Source: Pedobacter petrophilus (GTDB lineage Bacteria > Bacteroidota > Bacteroidia > Sphingobacteriales > Sphingobacteriaceae). From it: a stretch of 64,000 bases of DNA. Position 1 is the first letter of the stretch. Each line of letters opens with the position of its first letter. The notes beneath the pieces are model-generated. The model was given only the letters and a program-made list of their open reading frames with translations, made no database searches and was not told where the DNA came from. Positions 9,292 through 19,600 of the stretch are shown piece after piece. The stretch covers positions 62,001-126,000 of the forward strand of contig NZ_WKKH01000007.1 of the NCBI RefSeq assembly GCF_009674725.1, written 5' to 3'. The position numbers were made by a program, and so were the translations under genes.

Positions 9292-9870
9292 ATGCAAAAA
9301 CATTTACAGATATGGTCTGATGATGACTTGATTGTCTTGTTACATGATGATGATACTGTTGCATTTAAACTGATTTATGAGAAGTACGCACCAAAGCTTT
9401 TCCATACCGTTTATAATTTAGTCCGGAATAAAGAAGCCAGTGAGGATGTGATACAGGATCTTTTTTCAGACCTGTGGCAAAAACGGGCTAAGCTGAATAT
9501 TACCACTTCTTTGCAGGGGTTTTTGTATACCGCTGCGAAAAACAGGATTTTAGCACAGCTTAGAAAACGGAAAATTACAATAGATGCTGATGCCCTTGCA
9601 TTTTTGGCCGATAGTAATCATACTGACAATAGATTACTTGAAATGGAACTGAAGCAGAAGCTAAATCAGGAAATAAACCTGCTTCCCCGCAAATGTGCGG
9701 AGATCTTCCAGCTCAGCCGTGAGTCCCAGTACTCTCATCAGGAAATTGCCAAACATTTAAATATCTCCGTTAAAACGGTAGAAAATCAAGTTGGTATTGC
9801 GTTAAAGCGGCTTAAAGCTAATCTTACTGATTTCTTAATCTTGCTTGTTCTGTTCCTGCCTGGCTTATAA
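9292..9870 (+). CDS. ECF-type RNA polymerase sigma factor (first)
   Basis: 192 residues. Region 2 (about 20-90) contains FKLIYEKYAPKLFHTVYNLV and the core-binding motif EDVIQDLFSDLW. Region 4 (about 125-180) contains LPRKCAEIFQLSRE and the HTH segment SHQEIAKHLNISVKTVENQV. This is the Bacteroidota ECF group that works with FecR-like anti-sigma factors. Next come FecR, an STN-containing SusC and SusD, the standard trans-envelope relay in which substrate binding at SusC releases the sigma factor to transcribe the transporter pair. The C-terminus is hydrophobic (LTDFLILLVLFLPGL), common in this subgroup. A 280-nt gap separates it from FecR. Confidence 0.93.
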   Translation: MQKHLQIWSDDDLIVLLHDDDTVAFKLIYEKYAPKLFHTVYNLVRNKEASEDVIQDLFSDLWQKRAKLNITTSLQGFLYTAAKNRILAQLRKRKITIDADALAFLADSNHTDNRLLEMELKQKLNQEINLLPRKCAEIFQLSRESQYSHQEIAKHLNISVKTVENQVGIALKRLKANLTDFLILLVLFLPGL

Positions 9871-9913
9871 TTAAATAAGTCATTGCACATCTCTATATTT
9901 CCATCAACCCTTT

Positions 9914-9932
9914 GCCCGTCTACCTCACGGGC
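9914..9932 (+). terminator. Small hairpin after the sigma gene
   Basis: GCCCGT at 9914-9919 pairs with ACGGGC at 9927-9932 around a 7-nt loop, 44 nt after the sigma stop. It has no T-tract, so it could be a weak terminator, an attenuator or an RNA-stability element. The rest of the 280-nt gap shows no gene. Confidence 0.3.
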
Positions 9933-10150
9933 TCCCCATAATTCTGATTCGGCGGGATTTATAGCGTTCGGCTAAAACTGCGATTGTACACCATTTAAAA
10001 TTTTTCAGAGAAGTTCTGCATCACTTAAACCTCGCGATTGATGTTCTTTGGGCATGAAATCCGCTCATCTTTACAATTTAAATATATCTAAAAAAAAATG
10101 AATTCTTTTTGGGGGGTAACTGCTAAAAATGCATCATACACCATAACCAC

Positions 10151-11086
10151 ATGAAAAAGGATAAATCAAAACCAACAGAGCCGATAGAAAATAAGTTAAC
10201 TGCTTATTTTGATGCGGCGCAACAAGATAGTTTTCAGTTGGATGACAAAATAAACTTTGAACGCGATAAGGTATATGCAAATGTTCTGAACGTTATCGGG
10301 CAAAAAAGAAAAACCAACAGATACATCAGCATATTCAAGGTTGCCGCATCAATATTGCTGTTCAGCACTGCTTGCCTGGTAATTTACATGCTGCGGGTTG
10401 AGCCGGCAACTCCGAACCATCAGGTTGCAATGGTGGAGAAAAGCGTAGGGAGAGGCAAAATCGTTAGCTTAACGCTGGTAGATGGAACCGTTGTTTACCT
10501 GAATGCAGAAAGTAAATTAACCTACCCTGAAACATTTAAAGGAAATACCCGTGAGGTAACATTAAGTGGCGAAGCTTTTTTTAAAGTAGCGCACAATAAA
10601 AATAAACCATTTATTATTCATACCAATAAGCTAACCACTCAGGTATTGGGCACAAGCTTTAACATCAGTGCCTACACCAATAAAATGATATCCGTAACGG
10701 TAGTCACCGGGAAAGTTTCTGTTTACCTGAAAAAGAAGCGTAAAACGAAGCAGCAGACAAAGACATTGTTACCTCACCATCAAATTCTTTTTGATGCCGG
10801 GAATGATCGCATCAGCAATCCGCAGTGGGTTGATGTAAACGAACTGGTGGCCTGGCACGAAAGAAAAATTTTGTACAAAAGCCGCAGGCTTGCTGATGTT
10901 GTAGACGAGATAGCCCGCAGCTACGATGTAACCATTAAAATCCCTAACCACCTAAAAAACTGTAGAATAACCGCCGAACTGGATAACCCAAGTTTGGAAA
11001 AACTTCTAAAAGTACTTTCCCAATTGGTAGAGGGCACTTATGAATTTAAAAACGGTGCTTACCTGTTAAGCGGAAAGAGTTGCTAA
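10151..11086 (+). CDS. FecR-family anti-sigma factor (first)
   Basis: 311 residues. A cytoplasmic N-terminal region of about 55 residues is followed by a single membrane helix (about 58-80, FKVAASILLFSTACLVIYML). The periplasmic FecR domain (about 95-215) begins GKIVSLTLVDGTVVYLNAES and contains REVTLSGEAFFKVAHN and QVLGTSFNISAY. A C-terminal DUF4974-type domain (about 245-305) carries RRLADVVDEIARSYDV and resembles a secretin/STN-like fold that contacts the SusC STN domain. It binds the sigma factor inside and the transporter outside. It sits between sigma and SusC, as expected. Confidence 0.93.
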   Translation: MKKDKSKPTEPIENKLTAYFDAAQQDSFQLDDKINFERDKVYANVLNVIGQKRKTNRYISIFKVAASILLFSTACLVIYMLRVEPATPNHQVAMVEKSVGRGKIVSLTLVDGTVVYLNAESKLTYPETFKGNTREVTLSGEAFFKVAHNKNKPFIIHTNKLTTQVLGTSFNISAYTNKMISVTVVTGKVSVYLKKKRKTKQQTKTLLPHHQILFDAGNDRISNPQWVDVNELVAWHERKILYKSRRLADVVDEIARSYDVTIKIPNHLKNCRITAELDNPSLEKLLKVLSQLVEGTYEFKNGAYLLSGKSC

Positions 11087-11253
11087 CCAAATAAACCCAC
11101 CTAAAATCTATGATCAGTTAAACCTTACACAAAAAAACCCAGGACAAAAAGTTTGACCCGGGCTGAAATGCAAAATCAAACAATAGCACGCTCGTCTGGA
11201 CCTGAGAAATCAATACAAGCGGCTATTCCATTTTCACACTAACATGTAAAACT

Positions 11254-14200
11254 ATGAAAAAATCTCTATTAGATCATAGAGTATTATATTATCCTTATAT
11301 CCTCATGAAGTATAGCACCGTAATATTATGCACGCTTTGTGTATGCTGCTCGCTTGCCTTTGCTAATGTTTCCTACAGTCAAAAAATACTCCAGACAACC
11401 CTCACCATGAAGGGGAAAAACGTAAGCCTTGAAAGGGCTCTTGAGCTGATCTCTAAAAAATCAAATGTTAAGTTCGCCTATCCTGATGTGCTTTTGAAAG
11501 ATAACATTAAACTGAGTTACGATTTTAACGGTGACAAACTATTAAGTGTATTGCAGGAGATCTTGTTTAAAAACCACTTTGCATTTTCTGTTGTAGATGA
11601 TGTGGTGATTATAAAAAGAGCTGCCAAAAGTGCAAACCTGAGTGAAAGAGATATCGAAATCAGGGGGGTAGTTACCGATTCAACCGGGGTAGGTTTGCCT
11701 GGCGTAAACATTACTGTTAAAGGGATGCAGGGGATAGGCGCCACTTCCGATCAGAATGGTAACTATGTAATCAGGGTTCCTGAAGATGCCACACTGGTGT
11801 TTTTTTCGGTCGGCTACCTAAGGCGTGAAATTGCTGTGAGCGGGAAAAACTACATCCGGGTACAGCTCCTGGAAGATAAGGCGATGTTGGAAGATGTGGT
11901 AATTGTTGGTTACGGTACGCAAACTAAAACCAAAGTAACCGGTGCATTAACATCAGTTTCGAGCAAAGAAATGCTGCGCACCCCAACGGCCAGCTTAACC
12001 AACAGTTTGGCCGGCAGGCTACCCGGGCTGGTTACCATACAAAATAGTGGCGAACCCGGCGCAGATGGCTCTACTTTGTACATCAGAGGTTTCGGTACCT
12101 ATCAAGGCAAAAGCCCTTTAATTTTGGTAGATGGAATTGAAAATGCCATAGACCGTATTGATGCCAATGAGGTAGAAGACGTAAGTATTTTAAAAGATGC
12201 TGCAGCTACCGCTGTATTCGGGATGAAAGGTGCCAATGGCGTAGTTTTAGTGACTACAAAAAGAGGTAAAACCGGTAAGCCTGTGTTATCGTTAACCACC
12301 CAGATGGCCAGCCAGTCGCCGGTAAGGTTGCCAGATTACCTTGATTCTTATGATGCACTGAAGCTTTTCAGAGAAGGATTGATGAACGATGGATTAAATT
12401 ATAATCTTTATACCGATGCGTATATTGATAAATTCAGAGATCGGAGCAAGCCAGGCTATCAATACCTTTATCCCAATGTAGACTGGCACAAAGAGCTTTT
12501 AAAATCAAATTCTATGATGAACCAAACCAACCTTAATGTAAGTGGTGGTTCATCTACAGCAAGGTATTTTGTATCCATGTCTTACCTTGGGCAGGAAGGT
12601 TTATATAAATTTGATGATTTAAATAATTATAACATCAATGCTTATTTAAACAAATACAATTTCAGGAGCAACGTTGATATTGATATCACCAAACACCTTA
12701 CCCTGGAACTAAACCTGAGTGATGTGGTACGTGACCGGAATTACCCGAATGAATCTGGTGACAGTTTCTGGGCCGAACTCAGAAATACTCCTTCTTACAT
12801 CTATCCAATGACCAACCCGGATGGAACCATTTCGGGAAAAAAAGATTCGCCGGCCAATCCCTATGGCAGGCTTACGCAGTTTGGCTACCAGCGGCTTTTT
12901 GAAAATACATTAGGCGCTATTGCAGGATTCAGACTCGATATGTCTTTTATTACCAAAGGGCTAAGCGCCAGAACCCGTTTTGCTTTTGATTCGCAAAGCT
13001 ACCGCAACCTAACCAGGGCAAGAAGCTATTCTACTTATGTATATGCATTGGGTAACGATCAGGAAACTGATCTGAGCAAAGGAACTTATACCCAGTTAAC
13101 AACGGGTACAGGTTTACTTGGTTTTAATGTTTCGGGAGCGAATACCAGTAGAAAATCTACTTATGAAGGATACCTGAACTATGACCGGGTATTTAACCAG
13201 AAACATGCGGTAACCGCGATGGTGAGGTATAACCAATCGCAAAGTTTTACCGACGCTACTAATGCCATTGGCGCACTGCCTTATAAACAGCTGGGATTGG
13301 TAGGCCGTTTAAACTATGCATTTGATAGCAGATATGTGCTTGAATTTGATGCAGGCTACAATGGCTCGGAAAATTTTAAAACAGGTAACCGAATGGGGTT
13401 CTTCCCTGCGGGGTCTGCAGCATGGATAGTTTCGAACGAAAAATTCCTTAAAAATTCTAAAACCTTCAATCTGGTAAAACTCAGGGGTTCTTATGGTATA
13501 GTTGGGGTTGATAATAGCGTGGGTCGTTTCGCCTACCTGAGTACCTGGAATACAGGGGGTGACCGCGGCTACCAGTTTGGCTTAGCTGCCGATGGAGACC
13601 GGTACAGCAGCACGGAGGAAAGCGCAACAGGAAACGAGTACCTGACCTGGGAGCGGGCCAAAAAAGCGAATATCGGGCTCGAACTTGGACTCCTGAATAA
13701 TACCTTACAGTTTACAGGTGACATCTTTTCAGAAAAAAGAACCTCCATATTAACCACCGCATCCATCATTCCTGATGTAACAGGCGTACTCAATCTGCCA
13801 GCCATAAATGCGGGCAGGGTAAGTAACAAGGGCTTTGAAACCGAACTTACCTGGCGCAAAAAATTCACCAATCAAAGCCTTATGCTGCGGGCATCTTACT
13901 CTTATGCCACCAATAATATTGATTATGCAGCCGAACCCAATTATACACTGGCCTACAAAGGCCTTAAAGGTACGCAGGTATTTGAGGCTTACGGACTTAC
14001 CGCTCTTGGTTTATTCAGGGATCAGGCCGATATTAACAGTAGCCCGAACCAGCAGTATGGCAAAGTTATACCTGGTGATATTAAATATCTGGATCGTAAT
14101 GGCGATGGTGTAATTAACAGTCAGGATGAAGGCTATTTAGGTAAAGCCACAGCGCCAAAATCAATTATTGGTTTTACCATTAGCTATTCCTTTAAACAAT

Positions 14201-14631
14201 TCGATTTTAATGCTTTGCTTCAGGGTGCAAAGGGTGGCTATAGGTGGTTAACGGGTACCTCGGCATGGGCATTCTCTTCCAATAGCTCTGTACTGGCAGA
14301 TTATCTGGACAGTAGGTGGACGGCTGAAAATCCGGATGTAAATGCACGTTGGCCAAGAGTATCGTCATCAAACAATGTAAACAACAACCAGAATTCTACT
14401 TTTTGGCTAAAATCATCAGATTACCTGAGGGTTAAAAATGTAGAACTGGGCTATACATTGCCGAAACCGCTGATCCGAAAGCTAAAACTCACCAATATCA
14501 GGGTTTTTGCAAGCGGTACAAACCTGTACACCTGGGATAAATTGAAAATATTTGATCCGGAGATGCCTGATGGTTTTGGTAGTTACCCACAGCAAAGAGT
14601 AATTAATTTCGGATTAAACGTAGCGATGTAA
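11254..14631 (+). CDS. SusC/RagA-type TonB-dependent transporter with STN signalling domain (first)
   Basis: 1125 residues. Signal peptide near 20-43 (cleavage around VSYSQ). The STN domain (about 50-108, SLERALELISKKSNVKFAYP) interacts with FecR. A carboxypeptidase-D regulatory-like domain (about 132-215) is followed by the plug, starting VVIVGYGTQTKTKVTGAL and carrying LYIRGFGTYQGKSPLILVDG and EDVSILKDAAATAVFGMKGA. The rest is a 22-strand barrel ending RVINFGLNVAM. SusC proteins import oligomers across the outer membrane using TonB energy. The STN domain plus adjacent sigma/FecR pair show autoregulated expression. SusD follows 77 nt later. The glycan is not determined; proximity to the mannan locus makes a related glycan possible, but no enzyme genes are attached. 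Confidence 0.95.
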   Translation: MKKSLLDHRVLYYPYILMKYSTVILCTLCVCCSLAFANVSYSQKILQTTLTMKGKNVSLERALELISKKSNVKFAYPDVLLKDNIKLSYDFNGDKLLSVLQEILFKNHFAFSVVDDVVIIKRAAKSANLSERDIEIRGVVTDSTGVGLPGVNITVKGMQGIGATSDQNGNYVIRVPEDATLVFFSVGYLRREIAVSGKNYIRVQLLEDKAMLEDVVIVGYGTQTKTKVTGALTSVSSKEMLRTPTASLTNSLAGRLPGLVTIQNSGEPGADGSTLYIRGFGTYQGKSPLILVDGIENAIDRIDANEVEDVSILKDAAATAVFGMKGANGVVLVTTKRGKTGKPVLSLTTQMASQSPVRLPDYLDSYDALKLFREGLMNDGLNYNLYTDAYIDKFRDRSKPGYQYLYPNVDWHKELLKSNSMMNQTNLNVSGGSSTARYFVSMSYLGQEGLYKFDDLNNYNINAYLNKYNFRSNVDIDITKHLTLELNLSDVVRDRNYPNESGDSFWAELRNTPSYIYPMTNPDGTISGKKDSPANPYGRLTQFGYQRLFENTLGAIAGFRLDMSFITKGLSARTRFAFDSQSYRNLTRARSYSTYVYALGNDQETDLSKGTYTQLTTGTGLLGFNVSGANTSRKSTYEGYLNYDRVFNQKHAVTAMVRYNQSQSFTDATNAIGALPYKQLGLVGRLNYAFDSRYVLEFDAGYNGSENFKTGNRMGFFPAGSAAWIVSNEKFLKNSKTFNLVKLRGSYGIVGVDNSVGRFAYLSTWNTGGDRGYQFGLAADGDRYSSTEESATGNEYLTWERAKKANIGLELGLLNNTLQFTGDIFSEKRTSILTTASIIPDVTGVLNLPAINAGRVSNKGFETELTWRKKFTNQSLMLRASYSYATNNIDYAAEPNYTLAYKGLKGTQVFEAYGLTALGLFRDQADINSSPNQQYGKVIPGDIKYLDRNGDGVINSQDEGYLGKATAPKSIIGFTISYSFKQFDFNALLQGAKGGYRWLTGTSAWAFSSNSSVLADYLDSRWTAENPDVNARWPRVSSSNNVNNNQNSTFWLKSSDYLRVKNVELGYTLPKPLIRKLKLTNIRVFASGTNLYTWDKLKIFDPEMPDGFGSYPQQRVINFGLNVAM

Positions 14632-14708
14632 ACCTAAAATGATCAAGCTTAAAGCAAACATAATCACTGCTAAACAAAAGCTTCATCAACCATAAAAAAT
14701 TTAGAAAG

Positions 14709-16562
14709 ATGAAAAAAGTCTATATAATATTTCTATCCCTGCTGCTCTTAACGGCTACGGCCTGTAAAAAATACCTGGATGTTGTACCCTCAGAGTATAC
14801 TACAGAAGACGATGTTTATTTTAACATTGATCTTACCGAGCAAGCACTTGCAAGGCTTTATAATGCTTTGCCAAACGACCTTGGATCTGACATCACCGCA
14901 TACACAGATGAATCCTACCATCACTGGTTTGATAATGGGGGAGCCATAGATGCCTATAAATTTAACCTGGGCAGTTGGAGCATCACCGATAATCCTTTAG
15001 GTAACTGGGGCGGAAAGTACCAGGACATCAGGCGGGCAAACATTTTCATTGACCGGATAGATTTAGTGCCCATTCCTTTAGATAGAAAGGCTTATTATGA
15101 AATCTGGGTACCCCGATACAAAGCTGAGGCACGGTTTTTAAGAGCGCAGTACTATTTTGAGCTTTTTAAAAGATATGGGGCTGTCCCGCTGCTTACCAGC
15201 CCGGCTGATATTGATCCTAATGATTTAGGGAAAACGCAATATACCCGCAATTCTGTTGATGAAATAGTAGGTTTTATCACTTCAGAGTGTGATGAAATAG
15301 CCAAGATATTGCCGGTAAGTCAGGCTGATGCACAAATCGGCCGGATTACCAAAGGCGCGGCACTTGCTTTAAAGACGCGGGTTTTATTAACAGCGGCCAG
15401 CCCTTTGTTTAATGGCAATCCGCTATACTCCAGCATTAGAAATTCGGATGGCAAGCAACTTTTTAATGCCACTTACGACAGGGAAAAGTGGAAAAAAGCA
15501 GCAGATGCGGCTAAGGAAGTAATTGATTTAGGGATTTATAGCCTTTATAACCCTTTCCCAAATAATCCGGTTCAAAATTATGCAGCGCAGTTTTATAACC
15601 GCGATTATACAGAAACCATTTTACCGAGGATTATTACCAATAATACTGATATTGAAGGTAACCAGCTGCCTAATGGTCCGCCGTTTAAAGGCAATGGTAA
15701 ATTTACGCCTTTGCAAGAGTTGATTGATGCTTATGAAATGAATAATGGTTATCCAATTAATCAGCCTGGTTCGCAGTATGCGATTGCCGGAACCTGGAGC
15801 GGCCAAATGTGGGACGGCTTGAAATTTCAACCGGTAAGTAATATTTCGAATATGTACAAAAACCGCGATCCGCGTTTCTATGCTTCTATTTTCTTTCAAT
15901 ATTCTTTATGGCGTTTTGATGCGATGAAAAGGGCTACTAAGTTCGCCTGGTGGGGTAATGGCAACGGACAGACTGATGGCTGGGCAACCAGTAAATCGGG
16001 TACGAATCCATGGGGTTATAACATAAGAAAATGGGTTTCTCCGGATGTTGATAGAAATGCCAATACCGGTACGGCTAGAAGAAATTTCCCGATATTCCGC
16101 CTGGCTGAGATTTATTTAAGCTATGCAGAGGCCATGAATGAATATCTGTCTGCCCCTGATGCAAGCGTATATCAATATCTTAACCTGGTAAGAAGCCGGG
16201 TATCTATGCCACAGCTTCCGGTTTTACCAGAGGATCAAACCAAAGATGGCATGCGCCGCCGGATACAAAATGAATACCGCGTCGAATTTGCCTTCGAAGG
16301 GCATCGTTTCTGGGACGTCAGGCGTTGGTTGATTGCCAAAACGACTCAGAATGGTCAATTTCATGTGCTAAATGCCCGTCCGTCAACAGCCGAATTAAGC
16401 GCAACAGGACTGGATATTAATAGCGAAGCTGCGGGTGTAGCGGTATTGTATAAGCCAGTTACCATACAGGACAGGGTATTTGCCGATAAGCATTATCTTA
16501 TGCCAATACCACAAACTGAAATTGATAAAAACCCGGAATTAAAACAGAATTACGGCTGGTAA
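14709..16562 (+). CDS. SusD/RagB-family lipoprotein, partner of the 11254 SusC
   Basis: 617 residues. Lipoprotein signal MKKVYIIFLSLLLLTATAC (Cys19), then KKYLDVVPSEYTTEDD, the classic SusD start. Mature landmarks: AEARFLRAQYYFELFKRYGAVPLL (shown here only as a region near 140-165), GRITKGAALALKTRVLL, FRLAEIYLSYAEAMNE, RRRIQNEYRVEFAFEGHRFW and the C-terminus LMPIPQTEIDKNPELKQNYGW. It is the surface lid and glycan receptor for the SusC upstream. It is followed by a perfect terminator hairpin, so the sigma-FecR-SusC-SusD unit ends here without glycoside hydrolases. It is longer than the average SusD (about 500-550) but within range. Confidence 0.95.
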   Translation: MKKVYIIFLSLLLLTATACKKYLDVVPSEYTTEDDVYFNIDLTEQALARLYNALPNDLGSDITAYTDESYHHWFDNGGAIDAYKFNLGSWSITDNPLGNWGGKYQDIRRANIFIDRIDLVPIPLDRKAYYEIWVPRYKAEARFLRAQYYFELFKRYGAVPLLTSPADIDPNDLGKTQYTRNSVDEIVGFITSECDEIAKILPVSQADAQIGRITKGAALALKTRVLLTAASPLFNGNPLYSSIRNSDGKQLFNATYDREKWKKAADAAKEVIDLGIYSLYNPFPNNPVQNYAAQFYNRDYTETILPRIITNNTDIEGNQLPNGPPFKGNGKFTPLQELIDAYEMNNGYPINQPGSQYAIAGTWSGQMWDGLKFQPVSNISNMYKNRDPRFYASIFFQYSLWRFDAMKRATKFAWWGNGNGQTDGWATSKSGTNPWGYNIRKWVSPDVDRNANTGTARRNFPIFRLAEIYLSYAEAMNEYLSAPDASVYQYLNLVRSRVSMPQLPVLPEDQTKDGMRRRIQNEYRVEFAFEGHRFWDVRRWLIAKTTQNGQFHVLNARPSTAELSATGLDINSEAAGVAVLYKPVTIQDRVFADKHYLMPIPQTEIDKNPELKQNYGW

Positions 16563-16578
16563 CGCCTGCCCTGAACTG

Positions 16579-16630
16579 GTTCTACAAAAGTTGTGTTTAT
16601 TACGAACAGCAACTTTTGTAGAACTTTTTT
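16579..16630 (+). terminator. Intrinsic terminator after SusD
   Basis: Perfect 15-bp stem: GTTCTACAAAAGTTG (16579-16593) pairs with CAACTTTTGTAGAAC (16610-16624), with a 16-nt loop and a TTTTTT tract at 16625-16630. It lies 17 nt past the stop. The minus-strand kinase gene ends 50 nt further on. Confidence 0.9.
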
Positions 16631-16679
16631 GGAATTTAAACAGATGATTAATTTCCTGTTTACGGAGCTTTTAACCTGA

Positions 16680-19600
16680 TTAACTTAAGTATTTCAATAA
16701 TATCGGAATAAGCAATTTTATTTCTTCTCTGAGTTCTTCGGCTCCGGTCTGCAACAAAAGATGGTCATCAACATTGTGTTTCTGCAATTCTCTACAGATA
16801 TCCGCTAATTTTATTAGTCCTGCGGAAGTAGACATTCCATACAACTTGTGCGACAGGGCAAGCATCATTTCAGTGTCTTCCAGCTGAATGTTTTTAGCGA
16901 GTTGTTGCTGCGCCTGCTTAAGTTGCTCAACTGTAATTCCAATAATTTTATTAAATTTTACCGAATCTTTACCAAAGTAGGTGGCCAGTTTCTTGAAATC
17001 GAAATGAAACAGATCCTGATCAGTTTCCTGTTCCACTTTACTTAATTCCGGCTCATCTGGCTGAACTAACCATTTGTTTAATATCGCCTCAATATTTTCC
17101 TGTAAAATAGGTTTGGTGATAAAATCATCCATGCCTGCAGCAACGCATTTCTCTCTCTCTCCCTTTACATTTGCTGCTGTTAAAGCGATAACAGGCGTTC
17201 GTTTTTCTTTTTCAAAAGCCCTGATTTTTCTCGCGCATTCGTAACCATTCATCTCTGGCATCTGTATATCCATAAAAACGAGGCTAAAGGACATCTTTTT
17301 GAATTGTTCAATCCCTATGGTGCCATTTTCAGCCTCCATGATTATACTTTTAGGGTAAATTTTTTCTATATAAGAACGGGTAAGGAATCTATTCACCTCA
17401 TTGTCTTCCACAATCAAAAAACTATAGTCCGGGTTTTGATCTGCAAGTAATGGTGCCGTGATTTCAAGATCCTGCGGAGATATTTCCTTGGATTTTAACC
17501 TGGATAAAGTAAGGAAAAGCGTATCCATTTTAATGGGTTTGAGTAGCCGGTTCTCAATTTTTAACTCACTACATGCCTTAATAATGGTACCATCATCTGA
17601 GGAGCTGTGGAGAAGAATTACCGGAAGTTTTTCATCTTCACTCATAAAATTATCCCTGATTTTGGTTGCAGTTTCTATCCCATCCATATATTGCATATGG
17701 TAATCCATCAAAATAGCATCATAGGTTCTGCCCTCTGCCATAAACTGCAACGCTTCGAAACCGTTTTGTGCATGATCAGAATGGATATTTTTTAACAAAA
17801 GCATATCAGTTAAGATATCTCTGTTGTTTTTATTATCGTCTACAATCAGCACATTAGTGATACTTTCCATTCCAACCCATTCGGTTGGATTACCATGTTC
17901 AGATCGTAAATTTATGTCAAAGTAAAAGGTGCTGCCTTCTCCTGGAGAACTTTCCAGGTGGAGGTGGCTGTCCATCATCTTTAGTAGCTTGTTAGAAATA
18001 GTTAATCCCAGTCCTGTTCCGCCATATTTTTTTGTGGTAGATGAATCCTCTTGCGAAAAGGCATTAAAGATTTTTGCCTGTACTGCTTTGGCTATTCCAA
18101 TACCGGTATCACGAACGCTGAACCGAAGTAAGTGATGGTCTTTAGTTTCACTTAGGGCTTGTATTTTAAGTTCAATTTCTCCTTTTGCGGTGAATTTAGC
18201 TGCATTTCCCAACAGGTTAATTAATATCTGTTTGAGGCGAAGGGCATCAGCCCATATAAACCGCGGAAGATTTGGCTGCACATTAAGCAGCATTTCTAAT
18301 TTTTTAGTCTGGATTTGATAATTAGTAATGTCACTGGCCTGCCCGGCGATATCGTAAAGATCACACCTTTCTATGTCGAGCTCAAATTTACCTGCTTCAA
18401 TTTTAGAAAAATCGAGAATATCATTTATAATGCTTAAAAGTGCATTGGCGGATTGATTTACAATTTTTAAGTATTGCTCCTGGGTATGATTAAGTTGGGT
18501 TTTTAATACCAGATCGGTGAAGCCTATCACTCCATTTAATGGCGTTCTGATTTCGTGGCTCATATTGGCAAGAAATTCAGACTTGGCCATGTTGGCCAGG
18601 TCGGCACGCAGTCTTGCTACGGTGAGCTCTTCGCGATGCTTAACGCTTGCCGAGATATTGTGCGTAAAAATCATCATGCCCCCTATAGAATGATCTGCTC
18701 TATACCAGGGCCTCATTTCCCAGGCAATATGATATGGCGTATTTGTTCTTTTATCAAAATAGACATCTTCCTCTTTTTTAACAACCTCTCCTTTAAGCAC
18801 CCTTTTATGAACGGCTTTACGCTCTTCGGATAAATCTGGGAATACTTCGTAGTAGGAGCGTCCGCCGATATCTCCTTCCACTTGAGTATATTCTTTTAAC
18901 CACGTTTTGCTGGCGATCAGAAAATGCATGTTTTCATCAATCATGGCTACGGATGCGGGTGCGTTTTCAATGAACGCAATGAGTAAAGCTTTTTCTGTAG
19001 CAAGCTCGTTTTCGAATTTTTCTTTTTGGGTAATGTCAGTAGAGATGCCCAGATAGCCGATAACCTTACCCTTGCTATCCTTTATCGAGGTAATGGATAA
19101 GGAAACCCTTACCCGTTTTTTGAATTTAGTGATAAAAGTAAATGTCCTTTCTTTTTGAGGGTGATCTGCACATTGTTTATAAAAACCAAATCCCGAAACT
19201 TCGGAACCCGGCACAGTATTAAAATCATTACATAGATCATCTATTTCTTTCGGATCATGAAATATGATAGGCGTTTGCGTGCCTATCACTTCTTCAGCAG
19301 TATAGCCCAGTAATTGCGAGGAGCCCTGGTTAAATACGGTGATGGTTCCATCCAGATCTGTGGCGATGATGCTCACTCCGGTAGCTGCCGAGAGTACATC
19401 ATCCAGTAGTTTTTTAGCTGCAATCACTTCCATCTGCGCACGTTGCTGGTCATCAATGTTTTGAAAAGTACCATAAATGCGGGTTGGAGTGTTTTTTGCA
19501 AACTGCACGTTTCCTTTGGTCCGTACCCAAATTTCTTTTCCGTTAAAGTCAATAATTTGAAGTTCCAGATCCCAGTCCTTCCCCGTGTGAAGGCTTTCGT

